A stretch of DNA of 64,000 bases from Galdieria partita (GCA_025991245.1 BQMJ01000060.1:1-64000); one strand, 5' to 3'. Counted from the first letter of the stretch, positions 1 through 12,870 are shown. Numbers and translations are program-made. The notes: generated by a model not told the origin, from the sequence alone.

Positions 1-472
1 CCTAAATAAACCCTAATAACCCTAATAAACCCTAATAAACCCTAATAAACCCTAATAAACCCTAATAAACCCTAAATAAACCCTAATAAACCCTAAATAA
101 ACCCTAATAAACCCTAAATAAACCCTAAATAAACCCTAATAAACCCTAAATAAACCCTAATAAACCCTAATAAACCCTAATAAACCCTAATAAACCCTAA
201 ATAAACCCTAATAAACCCTAATAAACCCTAATAAACCCTAAATAAACCCTAAATAAACCCTAAATAAACCCTAAATAAACCCTAATAAACCCTAATAAAC
301 CCTAATAAACCCTAATAAACCCTAATAAACCCTAATAAACCCTAATAAACCCTAATAAACCCTAATAAACCCTAATAAACCCTAATAAACCCTAATAAAC
401 CCTAAATAAACCCTAATAAACCCTAAATAAACCCTAATAAACCCTAATAAACCCTAATAAACCCTAATAAAC
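1..472. repeat. telomeric repeat tract, left chromosome end
   Basis: The tract is built almost entirely of CCCTAATAAA (10 bp) and CCCTAAATAAA (11 bp) units in mixed order, with at least one 9-bp unit. On the other strand this reads TTTATT(T)AGGG, with the C-rich strand running 5'->3' inward from base 1, as expected for a left chromosome end. The length variation falls only in the A/T part, consistent with template slippage by telomerase (inference). The repeat resembles the plant TTTAGGG type with an extra TTTA or TTT inserted. Confidence 0.95.
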
Positions 473-560
473 ATTAATAGAACCTAATAAACCTTAATCG
501 AACATAATAGAACCTAATAGAACCTAGTACAATCTCAGTAAAACCTCAGTAAAGCCTGAA
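473..560. repeat. degenerate proximal telomere repeats
   Basis: The unit decays here to variants such as AACCTAATAG, ACCTTAATCG and AACCTCAGTA, then merges into the head of the first long subtelomeric repeat. The same degenerate block, ending in a CTCAGTAAA-type motif and a run of AAGAAAGAAAAATGCAT, recurs near 2985 and 3950. Confidence 0.85.
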
Positions 561-2985
561 TAAGAAAGAAAAATGCATATTCTTTTCTGTCAGGCTACGT
601 ATATTTTAAAGTTCACTGCTTTTTTTTCATGAATGCATCAGAGAAGAAAGTCCTTGAATTCTATCAATTGTTTTACGCGTGCTTCTAGTAAAATTAATTA
701 AGCCGCAAGTTTTTATAAGGATTTTTTTAATGGCCATATGACTTTTGATTTGTTCTTCTTTTTGTTTGTGGATTGGAGTTTTATTGCGGGAACACTTAGA
801 ATCCGAAAAAAATGTTTACATGTCATCTTTAATTAATTATTGTTTTTTCTTGCTTAGCTGTTCTTTTGGTGTGTTGTGTCGAGTAAAAATTTTAAGCGGT
901 TTGTTTCAATGAAAAACTTTTTTGGTTGATTTTAGCCCTATGTCCTTTCTCTTTTATTGTCCAAGTTGTAAAGCAAATTATTAATGCTTTTATTACATTT
1001 TTTTTAGTTCTTAGTTAAGGCCCTTTATATTGTGTAGAGAATTCTTGAGTTTTCATATAATGGATGAATGTTCCTTTATTTATCCTGTTTATATTTTTCT
1101 ATAGTATGTGACTTTGGATTCAAACAGTACTAAACCCTAAATAAAACTTAATTGACCCTGATAAAAAGAGTTCCTATTGCCCTGTATCAGACCTTCTGCA
1201 TTTGAACAATTATCACTGTCTATGTCATATTGATTTGTTAAAGAAAAAGCGATGTTTTTCTATGAAGACTTTTACTTTTGCTATTAGTCTCGTTAAATTA
1301 GTCAATTTTAAATGGTGCTTCTTGTTTTGCTAGTGACAAAATGACGCGCCTTGTGAGCCAGTTTTTTGTATGTTTTTATTTTTTGTTCATTAAGGGAAGA
1401 CCTGGAAATTTAAGGCAAATTTTAAGATGGTATTTTTAATTCAAAGCTCTTTTGAGTTGAAGCATTTTTCTGCTGCTTTGCAATAATTCGAATTTGTGAG
1501 GCATTTAGAAATTGTGAACATTTTTCTTAAGTCGCTCCTTTTTGTTGTCATTAGCATTATTATTATCGACGTTCTTGATTGACCTAGTGGAACAGTAAAT
1601 TTATATGTTTTTCACATTATTTTTTTTGCTTTGTCTGATATTTGTGCCAAATCTATTTGGTGTAAGATTCTTTTGGTTTCTGATATTGGATGAATTTACC
1701 TTGAAGCACCCTGTTAATATCTTCCAATTGTATTTGAAAGTTTAGTTAAATATGCTTATTTAACTAGAAATTATACCCTAATGAAGCCTAGAAAACCAAA
1801 ATAAGGAAAAATTCTTATTCCTTTTAGCCAGGACATACCTAGTTTTTCAATCCATTGTGCTCTAGTAGTCTCAAGGCAGAAGTGAGCAGAGTAAAATGTT
1901 TACGTCTGTTTTCTTATTTATGTTTTTTGTCAAAGAATAGTTACGTTTGTTCTATTTTTTGTTCTCGTTGTGCTACTGATCTAGTTTGGGTTCTTGTCAG
2001 CTACATTTTGTTTAAGCTTCGTTGGATTGGAAACTAGAGTTGGTTGTTACATTCCTCGTTCAGTTCAGATATTTTTGGAGTTTACAATTTTCTGCTTCTT
2101 TTGCATTGTTTTGAGATTTTAAGTCTTTCGTTTAAATGGTACCCTTCTGGCTACCTTAGTCTAAGGAACGAGCAATGTACGCAACAGTTGAGCAATCTTT
2201 CACAATTAACATTTTCCTCTGTTTTTTTGTTGTTTTCGTTATTGTATTCAATGGATGTTCCTTCTTTTTAGTACTTTTTTATAAATGAGAAAAAAAAAAG
2301 ATTTTTTCTTCTGTATTTCATTGTGATATGGCAAATGAACTCCCTTTCATCAGAAGCATTATATCTTTTTTCTCTGTGAGCAGTTTGCTGTAACTTCTTC
2401 ACTTCGTTTCCCACGGTCGACAAATATCTGCCGAACGAGAACAGGTTCAATGTATTGATGATGTAAACAACATGTGGTATATGAAAATTCTTCAATATAT
2501 CCTCTTCTTTCTATTTCTCTGATTTCTTATTCTATGGTTTGCTCGTAAAATTGGTGTTTGAATTGTTTCTTTTATAAACTTTGGATACAAGTGTAGCCCT
2601 TATAATGCAAAGATTGCCTATTCCCCTTTGATACATTGCATAAATGTCTCTTCAATACCTTTTCATAATGCCATTATGATAGAACTGAAACTAAAATGCT
2701 GAAATCTTTTTTTTTTAGTGTTGCCATTAATTTTAAAAATTATTGAATTTTTTAGACAATAATGCTACAGTAATGTTTCTCGCAAATTTTTCTTTTCATA
2801 TAGGTTTGTATGGGTATTACTTGGTAACGATAATGATATTTCTTTATTTCCTTTTCTTATTAAATTCGTTGATATCTCCAGTGCATATATAATGAAAAAC
2901 TTCCCCATTTGGATAGTTTCGAAACTTTTGTTTCGATCGTTTTACCAAGACTTTCATAGTTGAACCTTATGAGAATCGTCTTTAA
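530..2985. repeat. subtelomeric long repeat, unit A
   Basis: About 2.45 kb of T-rich DNA that re-aligns with 3945-6440 at an offset of roughly 3430-3445 bp. Shared landmarks include the head with decayed telomere motifs, a block at 1172 (CCTATTGCCCTGTATC) matching 4603, a block at 1829 (AGGACATACCTAGTTTTTC) matching about 5250, and a block near 2925 (GTTTCGATCGTTTTACCAAG) matching about 6375. No convincing gene is present: the short open frames (for example 1855-2037 and 2268-2495 minus) are not conserved as proteins between copies. Confidence 0.8.
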
Positions 2986-3945
2986 TAAACCCTAATAGCA
3001 AACCATAAGTAGACCGTAAACCCTCAGTAAAATCTGAATAAGAAGGAAAAATGAATACTCCCTTCGGCCAGACTACACATATTTTGCAATTCATTTAGCT
3101 TTTTTTTCTTATCTGCATTCGAGGACCCTCTTAATTTTATCAAGCTTTTTCTCCTTGCTTCTAATGTAATCAGCTTTGTCGCAAATCTCCTATGAGTATT
3201 TTGAAGATGACGTTGTGACTTCTTTTATTGGCTCTTTTTGGTTATGTTTGTATTTTGGTCTTCTTGCGAGATTACTGGAAATGTAAAGAAAATGATTGCT
3301 TTTTGCTTTTTATCAGTGGTTGTTCTTTTGCTTTAGGCATTTTTCTGTTGTTTTGTGTTGATTAAAAATTTTAAGCGATTCACTTAAATGCAGTTTTTTT
3401 TGTTACTTTGACATTGTCGCCTTTTATTGACCAAGTTTTAAAGCAAATTATTAAAGCGTTTATTGCACATCGTTTTTCTTCGTTCTTAGTTAAAGCTCTA
3501 TATATTGTGTAAAGGATCCTCGAGCTTTCTTATTATGGATGAATGTTCCTTTCTTCATCCAGGTAATATTTTTCTACAGTATGTGATTTTGGTTAAAAAT
3601 ATTAATAAATCTTAATAAAACTTAATAAACCCTGATAAGAAAGTTCCCATTGCCCTGTACCAAAACATCCGCATTTGAGGATTTATTAGGTTTGCTGTCA
3701 TCACAATGCATTAAAGAAAGAAAGTGAATTGGTTCTCTACCAAGACCTTTACTTGTGCTTTTAGTCTGGTGAAAGTAATTAATTCTCAAAACTGTGTTTC
3801 TTGTCTTGCCAGCGATCAAATGGCTTGCCTTGAGCTATTTTTGCGTATTTTTGTATTTGTTGTTGATTGCGGGAAAACCTGGAAATTTAGGGAAAGTTTT
3901 GAGATGCTATTTTTTTGAGGCCTTTTTGAGTTTAGGTATTCTCTT
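2985..3945. repeat. subtelomeric long repeat, truncated unit B
   Basis: It starts with AATAAACCCTAATAGCAAACC and decayed telomere motifs, then follows the first ~950 bp of unit A, including the block around 3645 (CCCATTGCCCTGTACC) and the GGGAAAACCTGGAAATTTAG block near 3870, which matches about 1394. It is cut off where unit C begins at about 3945, again at degenerate telomere motifs. Confidence 0.75.
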
Positions 3946-6440
3946 CCAAGACCTAATAGTAAACCATAACTAGACCGCATAGTGAAACCTCAGTAAAACC
4001 TGAGTAAGAAAGAAAAATGCATACTCTTCTTTGCCAGGCTACACATATTTTACGATTCACTTTTCTATTGAATGCATCAGAGAAGAAAGTCCTTTAATTT
4101 TATCAATCGTTTTATATTTACTTCTAGTATAATTAATTTATGTAGCAAAATTTTATAAGAGTTTTTTGAATGGCCATATAACTTTTGTTGTGTGCTTCGT
4201 TTTGTTTATGCATTGGAGTTTTACTGCGTGAACACTTGAATCCCTATAGAAAGTGTTTCCATTTTCTCTTTAATTAGTGATCTTCTTTTTTTGTTTAGCC
4301 GTTTTCCTGCTGTGTTTTGTGGATTTAAAATTTTAAGCGGTTTTCTTCAAGGAAAATTTTTTTGGTTGATTTTAGCCTTATTACCTTCCTCTATTATTGA
4401 CAAAATTTACAGCAATTTGTTGAATCTTTTATTACCGACCTTTTTTCTTTTTTTATTGAAGCCGTATTCATCCAATGTAGAACCTTTTTGATTTTCTATA
4501 TTGGTTGGATGTTCTTTTAGTCATCCTATTAATATCTTTCAAGGTTATCTGTTTTTTGATAAGAAAAAGTTATATAACTTAGTAAGCCTGATAAGTAAAA
4601 CTCCCATTGCCCTGTACTAGACCATTCGTATTTGAACATTTATCCAGGTCTTGGTCATCTCAATGCATTGGGAAAGAAAGCGAATTGGTTCTATCAAGAT
4701 GTTTAATTTTGCTTTTAGTTTCGTAAAGGTAATGAATTCTCAAACTGTGCTACTTGTTTTGCCAGCGATCAAGTGGCTTGCTATGTGGGCTATTTCTGCG
4801 TATGTTTGTAACTGTTGTTTATTACGGGTATTTAGGTGAAATTTTAGGATGCTATTTTTAATTCAAAGCCCTTTCTAGTTAGGGAATTTCTCTGTTGCTT
4901 CCCAGCAATTCGAAATTGTGAGCTTCTCAGAAACTGTGAGCATTTTCCTTCAATGGTTCCTTTTTCTTGTTATTAGCATTGTTACCTTCGTTTTTAATTG
5001 AACGAGTGGTACAGTAAATATTCATTTTTTTCACATTATGATACTTCGCTTTATCTGGTATTTTTGCCGAATCTATATAGTAAAAAGTCCTTTTGGTTTC
5101 TGGTAGTGGATGAATTTACCTTCATTGACCCTGTTAATACCTTCCTATAGTATTTGGACTTTTATGTAAACATGCATATTTAACTAGAAACTATACTCTA
5201 ATCAAGCCTAATAAAGCAGAAATAAAGAAAAAATGCTTATTGCTTTTAGTCAGGACATACCTAGTTTTTCAGTCCGTTGCACTCTAGTAGTCTCAAAGTA
5301 GGAGTGGGCGGAGTAAATTGCTTATGTCTGTTTTCTTATTTATGTTTTTTGTCAAAGAATAGTTACGTCTTGTTTTTTTTTATGCTCGTTGTGCTACTGA
5401 CCAAGGTTGGTTTCCTGTAAGCTACACTTTGTTTATGCTTTTTTTGGATTGGAAACTAGACTTAGTTGTTACATTCCTCGTTTAGTTCAGATTTTTTTTT
5501 GGAGTTCACAAATTTTTGCTGTTTTTTGTATTTTTTTCGAGAATTTAAGTGATTCGTTTGAATGGTACCCTTTTGGTGTCATAAATCTAAGACGCGAGCA
5601 TGTACGTGAACAAGTCGTTGCAACAGTAGAGCAATCTGACACTACTAACATTTTCATTTCTTTGTTTTTTACTGCTTTCATTGTTGTTTTCAAGGATTGT
5701 CCATCCTTTGTACTACTTTTCCTCCAATGAGAAAAAAAAATATTTTTTCTTCTGTATTTCAATGTGGTATAGTTACTAAATTCACTTTCATCAAAAGTAT
5801 TGTATTTTTCTTCTCTGTGAGCAGTTCGCTATAACTCTTTTACTTCATTTCCCACGATCGACAAATATCTGAAGGACGAGAACTGGTTTAAGGTACTGAT
5901 GATGTGAGAAACATGTGGTATATGGAAAGTCTTCAATGTATTCTCAAGTTTCTATTTCTCTAAATGCTTATTATTCTATGGCTTCCTTATAAAATTAGTA
6001 TTTGTATTGTTCCTTTGATAAACTCTAGAAACAAGTGTAGCCCTTATAATGCAAGGATTGCCAATTCCCCTTTGATGTATTGCGTAAACTTCTCTTCAAT
6101 ATCTTTCCATAATGCCAATATAATAGAACTGAAACTGAACTGCTGAAATCTTTTTCTTTTAATATTGTCATAAATTTTATAAATTCTTGAACTTTTTTTA
6201 CGCATTAATGACACAGTAATGTTTCTCACAAATTTCTCTTTTCATATTAGTGTGTATGGGTATTACTTAGTAACGATATTGATATTTCTTTATTGATGTT
6301 TCTTATTAAGATCGTTGCTATCTTCAGTGCATACATAATAATAATAGTTCAATTTGGTTAGTGTCGAAACTTCTGTTTCGATCGTTTCACCAAGACCTCT
6401 ATGGTTGAACCTTGCCCTATGAAAATCGTCTTGAAATATC
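3945..6440. repeat. subtelomeric long repeat, unit C
   Basis: A full-length copy of the same repeat, beginning with AGACCTAATAGTAAACC and the CTCAGTAAAACCTGAGTAAG block. It re-aligns along its length with unit A, with scattered substitutions and small indels, so the copies are old but clearly related. No gene is seen in it. Confidence 0.8.
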
Positions 6441-7854
6441 TGTCTTAGCAAAATTTAAGTAGTGTTTTTTGGTCACTTTATTGTATTCTACGTTGCAGTG
6501 TTATTGAAAATGTAAACAATTGGTAGGTAGTTTTTACTTTCTAACGGCCTAAAGGTTCTGCTTGTTTCAATCTGTGAGTACACTTAACTTGAAATATTGT
6601 GTCGCTATACATATTTAGCAAAATATGAACAATGCTTATGGTATTCTTGGATTTTCAAAATCAAAACTTTGTATTTTGGTAAACTTTTCGGGCCGCCTTT
6701 TATCTATTCTCAACATTGTCAAACTCCGAATCAATTTGTTGGTTTTTCATGTGCGGACTCTTATGCCATAGATTTTTGTTCTATCGTTATTTTATAAGAA
6801 TGACTGAATTAGAAGATTCAATCATCGTTTAGGCTCTTTGTTCACATTTCAAAACATTGATTTTCTTTATCCTTTCTCTTCTAGTACTACTATCTTTGTT
6901 CCTTTTGTGTTTTCTGTCTTATAATCCTTGAATGTGTAATGAAGCTTTTCTAGGTTTTATTTCACCTATGTACTAAACTGTTCGAGGTGAGAATACAATG
7001 ATCTTTTTTATATGTAAATTTGTTCTACTCTTCTTTTTACTAAATTTCGCATTATCACCACTGTCTACCCCTGAGAACAGCTAGGAATACTGATGCCATA
7101 AAAGACAAGTTATGCATTGAAATTTTCAATTTTTTCATGGGCCGACCTTGTTAAATTCTTTCTTTTTCTATAGACTCTATTCGAGACGACATTTTTCTAG
7201 CTCTTCTAATGAAACGTAGATAATTTTACAAAAAAACAGTTAAATTTTTTATTTGAAACCACACGACTTTTCATTCCTTTTTCTAAAAGGCATGTGTTTT
7301 TCGCAATTCACTAGATCGTCGTAAAAGAATCTAGTAGAATATAAAGTTAAGTGGTTTAGATTGGGCTACATATATGTGAAATTGTGTCAACATTCTCGAA
7401 GAATTTTGTGAATTTGCTAATTTACCTCGAGTGACAAAGTAATTCTTACTTTAAAATCTTTTTGGAATCATCCCCACAGTTGTATTAGCATTGCATGTAA
7501 GCGATATCCAATTGTTTTATTTGTTTCACTTTTATTGAAATTTTTATTTTTTGGGGGGAGCTGTGCAATTTGGTTATGGATCTGATATATTGCGAAATCT
7601 AAATCTGGTAATTTTTACAGCTAACGTATTGCAGGGCTTGTTTCACTATAGTCGTTTTTCTATACTGAAAAGCGACAGTTTTTCGAAAAGTAGAATCGTG
7701 CAACTGTTGGTTTTTACTATGTAGTATCTTTTATCAGACACCTTTTTGGTAAAAAGAATTTTTTTTCTTTCTTATGGTAACTGGATCCATTCTGTTCTAT
7801 TTTATGTTGATTGGCATAATATTATACACGAGTTGTACTGTTGGTATATATAAT

Positions 7855-8060
7855 GAAGACAAAGCAAGCCACGCTTTTGCCATAAAAAAGCCTCAAATGA
7901 ATTGAACCGTTAGCAATCTAGCCACAAAAGTTCAATGTTGGTCTGTAGCAATTTGGATATTATATGCTTTATGCCAGTTTGACTATGCTTTGAATGACAG
8001 CTTGTAGAGAAACATATCTCTCAAGAGCACTTTTCCTACATGAGTTTGTTGTATTTTTAT
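7855..8060. repeat. degenerate repeat, copy 1 of 2
   Basis: It shares the core TGCCATAAAAAAGCCT with 9030-9255 and continues to match loosely through the following ~150 bp (TTTGAATGACAGCTTGTAG against TTTGAGTGGTAGCTATTAG). The two copies are in the same orientation, about 1.19 kb apart. Confidence 0.5.
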
Positions 8061-8149
8061 TCTTGTTCTTTGAAATCATCCTGTTGTTTTTGTTTCTCTC
8101 CTTAAATATATAAAATTCCTTTTAAGTAGTTCAATTTGACAAAAGTACT

Positions 8150-8420
8150 GGATTGTTTCCGACTGAGAATATAGCAGGTTTTTCTTTGAACATGCATTTT
8201 GGACACTTCTTCTTACTATCTTTTGCATTATCGATCAATGTCCGTTGAAGGAAACAATTACAGATATATTTATTCAATAAAGACAAGTAGTATATGAGAA
8301 TTCTTCAACTTTCTAGAGATTCTATTTCTCTTGCTGTCTTCCTTTTCTCTATGGGTTATTTTTAAAATCGCTATCTGTATCGTTCATTTACTAGTCTATA
8401 AGTGTTGGAAAGAAAGAAAC
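8150..8420. repeat. eroded fragment of the subtelomeric long repeat
   Basis: The stretch around 8280-8400 (AGTATATGAGAATTCTTCAA, then a TCTATTTCTCTTGC block, then ACTAGTCTATAAGTG) follows the order seen at about 2470-2590 and 5915-6040. This is an older, more diverged fragment of the A/C repeat, 2 kb further in. Confidence 0.5.
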
Positions 8421-9029
8421 GTTACTAAGTTATAATTTTAATCAGAAAAAAATTGTCTAGTGTCCTCTGACATACGTCATGAGCTTTCCTTCAATGAATT
8501 ATGTTCTCGTGAAACCAAAGTTATAAAGCAAAGAATTATTTAATAATTCAAATATTTTGACTTACCTTGTTGCTTTCATATTGGGTAGTGTTTAAGTTTT
8601 GTTTTGTTTGTTGATCCATTCGTGTCAATTCATCTTCACCTATGAAATCTTCATCCTCTAAAATACTAGTGCACTTGTACCGCTTTTGACTGATCATGAA
8701 TTTTCTCTAGTACTTGTTTTGCGGAAATGTTTTCATTTGGTTGGTTCTAACATAATTCATTATTTACTTGAAATCTTGCAAAACTAAATTGGCTCCGCTT
8801 TCCGTTTTTTGCAACAGTACTATTTACCATCTACTGTATCAGAGTCTTTCTCGATTCGCTGACAGTGGTTTGAAGAGTACAACCTTGTTTCGCCCTATTT
8901 TTTCCTTATGTTGTCCTATCTATTACTTAGCAATTTGGCAAAACAGGGTTTTATTTTCTTATAATCATTGTATACTCCTTATTTCATTCTGTGAGTATCT
9001 TTGTATACTATAATGCTACTTTGAGGGTG

Positions 9030-9255
9030 GTATACACATAAAACCAAAAGTAAGCTATACCATACATATGCCATAAAAAAGCCTTCAACTGAAATAAACA
9101 ATAAACAATGACGACGTAGTTATTCCATCATGTCTACTATTCTTCCTCTTTCTATTTTCTTTATGTCTAGATAATCTATAACTTTGAGTGGTAGCTATTA
9201 GAAGAAAGTATCACTGAGTAGCATTTTTTCCTATCGGTCATATTGTAATTTCACT
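9030..9255. repeat. degenerate repeat, copy 2 of 2
   Basis: Partner of 7855-8060: it shares TGCCATAAAAAAGCCT and the downstream similarity described there. Confidence 0.5.
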
Positions 9256-9588
9256 CTTTTTCCCTACAATCAATTTGTTCTTCTTTGTTTTCTTAGCTTT
9301 AAATACATTTTTAGTCTTTTAGTATGCATTGCATAATATTTTGGTTTCTTCCTAGCTCTTTTCTCTAGAATTTTCTATTTGAAACTCGTTGTTTGGAAAG
9401 TCCTCCAATCGAAATTCAATTTCTTCCATGATTTCCATAAGAAATTTCAATGCGTATTGCTTTTCATACTTATCTAGCGTTTAGATCGGTACTTGGAGAA
9501 TAGAAATTAAATGAATGCCTTCTACTGAGGTACACATTCATTTCTACGTTTTAAAAGGGAGCAAGAACAAGATTGAGACTAGCAATCT

Positions 9589-11990
9589 TTGTTAACGGTT
9601 CAACTTGAAATACTGTGGTATTTGAGACACTGCAGGAGAAGCTCTACTTGTAAATATTCTAGTGTACTTGGAAACTGGCTCGAGAATTTCCAACTATGTC
9701 ATGTACGCAAAAATGCACTATTGAAGATCTTGAATCAATCGTTGGCATATCCTCAGCTTTTCCAGAGGACAATGAAGTATGAAAGAAGAGCTTGGTAAGT
9801 TCGATTCTTTTACTCCTCCATTTCTGTTGATTTCGACCACTAATTATTTTTATATTTACAAATAAATAGCACTCTAGCCATTTTTTAGACAAATGGAGCT
9901 TACTCTTGGCTAATCGTGAAAAAGTTCATATGAAACAAGAAAACACAAATTAGTATATACAAACCAATTTCTACTACTTTTTTTCCACAAATATCTGCTT
10001 TAAAAAAATTTTGAAAAATTTGAATTTTGTCGAGAATTGGCGACGTAGAACAAAACACAGCCCATGACAGCCAAAAGGCAATACAGGAAAGTGAGGGGAA
10101 ATGAATCAATGAACCCTCATGTGAACTCAAATAACTTCTTCCTGGATTTCCCAACGACCCAGCTTGGATTCTAATTCAGCCTAGTAAAATCTACAATGCA
10201 ACAAGTTTTTCATTTGCAACACAATCTACTAAGGTTCTATATATTACTTGCTACAATTGGTTTCACAGATATCACTTTCTAATTTAGTCTCTTGTAAAGA
10301 AGAGAGGTTTCTTTGTAAAATTGCATTTCTTCTCGTTGAGTGTGTATGGTTTTTGAATATGTAATATTTTCCAGGTACTATTTTAGGTGTTTTTATGTTG
10401 ATTTTTTTTCTCTTTCAAATCACAGTGTAATTGGAAATGATTTCAGCATTGTGCATTATAGACAACTTTATAGCTTTAATGTATTTTAGCCTGAAATTTT
10501 TGTATGGTCCGCTTTTATATGTTTTCCTAATTGTTTTAATTCGCCACTGGCTTACATAAAATTTCGTAAACCTTTTCTTCTCCTAGACTTTCTGTAATTT
10601 AGAAATTTGATTGTGTTTGTCCTTGTTTTGGCTGAGTAGTTTGTTTTGAACTGATATTGTTGTTGCCAGAAATTTTTGGTTTTCCTTTTCTCTTTTCAAT
10701 TGAATATTCTTTGTAAAACTCTCACAAGTACATGTTGTCTTCAATAAGTTTCTGTGATAAATTTAGCTTCTCATGTCAATTGTCTTGCTTCTCTATTTAT
10801 TGTTTTGATCGATATTGGGTTGTTTGAAACTTTTCTTTTAAACTCTGGTCTTAGAAGCATTTTTGTATAGTTGTTCTTCATAATAAAGTTTTTGTTAAGA
10901 AGCGATACGAGAACTTTCTTTTTTGGGCGTTGGGTGATAGCTCTACTGCATTGGCCCCAGCTCTGTCCAATTATGAATAATTCTGATTGGCTGATTGGTA
11001 AAACTTGAATGGTCAATTCTAGTCTTTGCCTTTTTTTAAGAATTTGCGTTGATTCTTTGAAGTCTCTCTGTTTACACCTTTGTGAGTCAAAGTGGCTAAA
11101 TCTTGAGTTTCTCGCCTCTCCTGAAGTGGGTTAAAGCATATGCAAATTGCCAAGATTCGATTTCTTAGATATTGTCAATTGTATTTTTCTTCTATAATGG
11201 TCTTTTTTTGTGCTGTGTATTGCAATTGGTGTTTGTCTTTCTTTCTTCGCTAAAAGTCTTTCTCGTTTGTATACAAATGACAAGGTAATTTGTCTATAAA
11301 TGAAATTGCGGTCGTGTACATTTTTTATTATCAATTGAATAGAAAAAATTGCTTGCCTTTCAGACATTTTTATCATTATGACAATCCAAATGTTGGCTAG
11401 AGTTCTTCTTGTATAATTAACTAGTCACGAAATTAAGCGTATATTAATTCACGAACGCTAGACTTCTACGAAAATAAAATTTTAGCAACCGTACCCACCA
11501 GTATGAAGATCGATCGTTCAAGTAAGCAGGGTATCAAGAATAAAATATTCATTTCTTGCTCAATTTTGCTTTGCAACGTAGGAAGATCCTGGAATATCTT
11601 GCGCATATATAGGAATGTTGCTCAATCGAGTAATTTAATATGCTGAAAGAATCGCTGTGTCTAAAATGAGCGATGTATTTATAAATTCGTGGACAGTTGT
11701 CAGTTTGTATACTTTGTATTTGTCAGCCTTTTTATAGAATTATACGTTTTATAGTTGATTGTGATTTCTCAATAGAAAGACAGGGTTATTTAAGTGCCAA
11801 CAGTAATACTATTCAAACAATATCCTTTCCAAAACTGTGTCTCACAAACTGTCAACTGCTGAGTATTTATAGACTTCAGCACAAAAGACTAAGGTAGCTA
11901 TTCCAAACATACACTATGCCGACGAGTTGCGAAACCTCTCTTTTGTGAAAATTTTTCCCATTAGACGCTCTTTTTCTTCCAAGTCTTGTT
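9589..11990. other. gene-free AT-rich DNA
   Basis: No supportable gene. Short open frames at 9589-9798 (plus), 9659-10154 (minus), 10771-11016 and 11131-11376 (minus) lack recognisable domains and sit in low-complexity T-rich DNA. Around 11.4 kb the strong plus-strand T excess fades and composition becomes more balanced. Confidence 0.6.
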
Positions 11991-11999
11991 TCGAATTTG

Positions 12000-12870
12000 C
12001 ATCCTTCAAGTGACCTCGTCAAGTAAGATCAAGTAAGATTAGCAAACAACGACGTAAAGATGCTTCAAAGTGGGTGTACAAACTCTGTTCACGCCCGTTT
12101 TCGAAACAGCAACTCACAGTTGAACTGCGCAGTTCAGTTGCAATGAGTCGATCTCCACTCTCCACTTGGACAATGGATTCTCAATAGACAAAAACTGACA
12201 ATGACAAGAATCGTTTTTGTGAAGAACCAAAGAGAATCAACTCAGAATATACTCCGATTGTTACAAACGATCTTGGTGATTGTTCCACAAGAGAGAGTCC
12301 TCATCTGTTGTTCACAGGACAACAATTAGTAGTACAATTCAGTTGGAAAAACCAGGTTACATTGGAAGACTAGAGTGGGACAAGGATTCAAGATCAATGA
12401 CTATTTGGAGCCTTTGTGCCCACTGGTTCCCCACTACTCCGCAGGGTCAATGTCTTCAAACAGACCAGAAACTAAAGATCAACATTTCTCCAACAGTACC
12501 TACATTGCATTCGACAGGAACTTGGAAGCGACTTTGAGGTTCAAGCCAAGTTGTTGACAGGAAACGAACAAACCAAACCGCGCCTTGGCTGGAATTTCAA
12601 AAAGTGCAAAGTCATAAAACTTCAAAGTTTTTTTCGTACTAAAAAGTTCTCCTCTAAATTCAACTACTTATATTTTCATAAAAAGGAACAATTTTATCCA
12701 CTTCAAAACAGGTGGTAACAAAGCAACTACAGCCACAGTTGAGCAAAGCAAAACAATCACAAAAGGAAGATTGGGAATAGTTGTGTTGAAGAGCTCTTTG
12801 AGTACCGTCAAAAGTGCACACGCCATATAGTTTCATATGTACCTAGTGAGCACTTTCCAAGGGAACCTTC
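12000..12870 (+). pseudogene. eroded coding-like segment, copy 1 (unidentified)
   Basis: This stretch aligns in the same orientation with about 18150-19000. Matching landmarks are CAGTTCAGTTGCAATGAG against GCTCAGTTGTCAAGGGAG, GGACAAGGATTCAAGATC against GGACAAGTATTCAAACTT, and CAGACCAGAAACTAAAGATC against CAGACCAAAACATAAGGATC. It has higher GC than its surroundings and several short open frames, but no continuous reading frame. I do not recognise the protein. It may be a decayed gene copy, or non-coding DNA that was once duplicated. Confidence 0.45.

Larger units (their letters stand above)
6441..9588. other. gene-free T-rich subtelomeric DNA
   Basis: About 3.1 kb with no reading frame that looks like protein. 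The plus strand is strongly T-rich with many T runs. It contains the eroded repeat copies listed separately at 7855, 8150 and 9030; I see nothing else. Confidence 0.7.

Noticed and set aside
1-560. A CRISPR-like array
   Set aside because: The repeats are contiguous without spacers and follow the telomere pattern.
1855-2495. Short open frames inside repeat unit A as genes
   Set aside because: The matching frames in unit C differ in length and frame, so no protein is conserved between copies; they arise from T-rich sequence.
9589-10154. A possible small gene on either strand near 9.6-10.1 kb
   Set aside because: No domain, low-complexity surroundings and no splice pattern that extends the frame.
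12280-12557. Open frames of 60-85 codons in the eroded segment as a live gene
   Set aside because: The matching segment at 18.5 kb does not keep the frame; treated as a relic.
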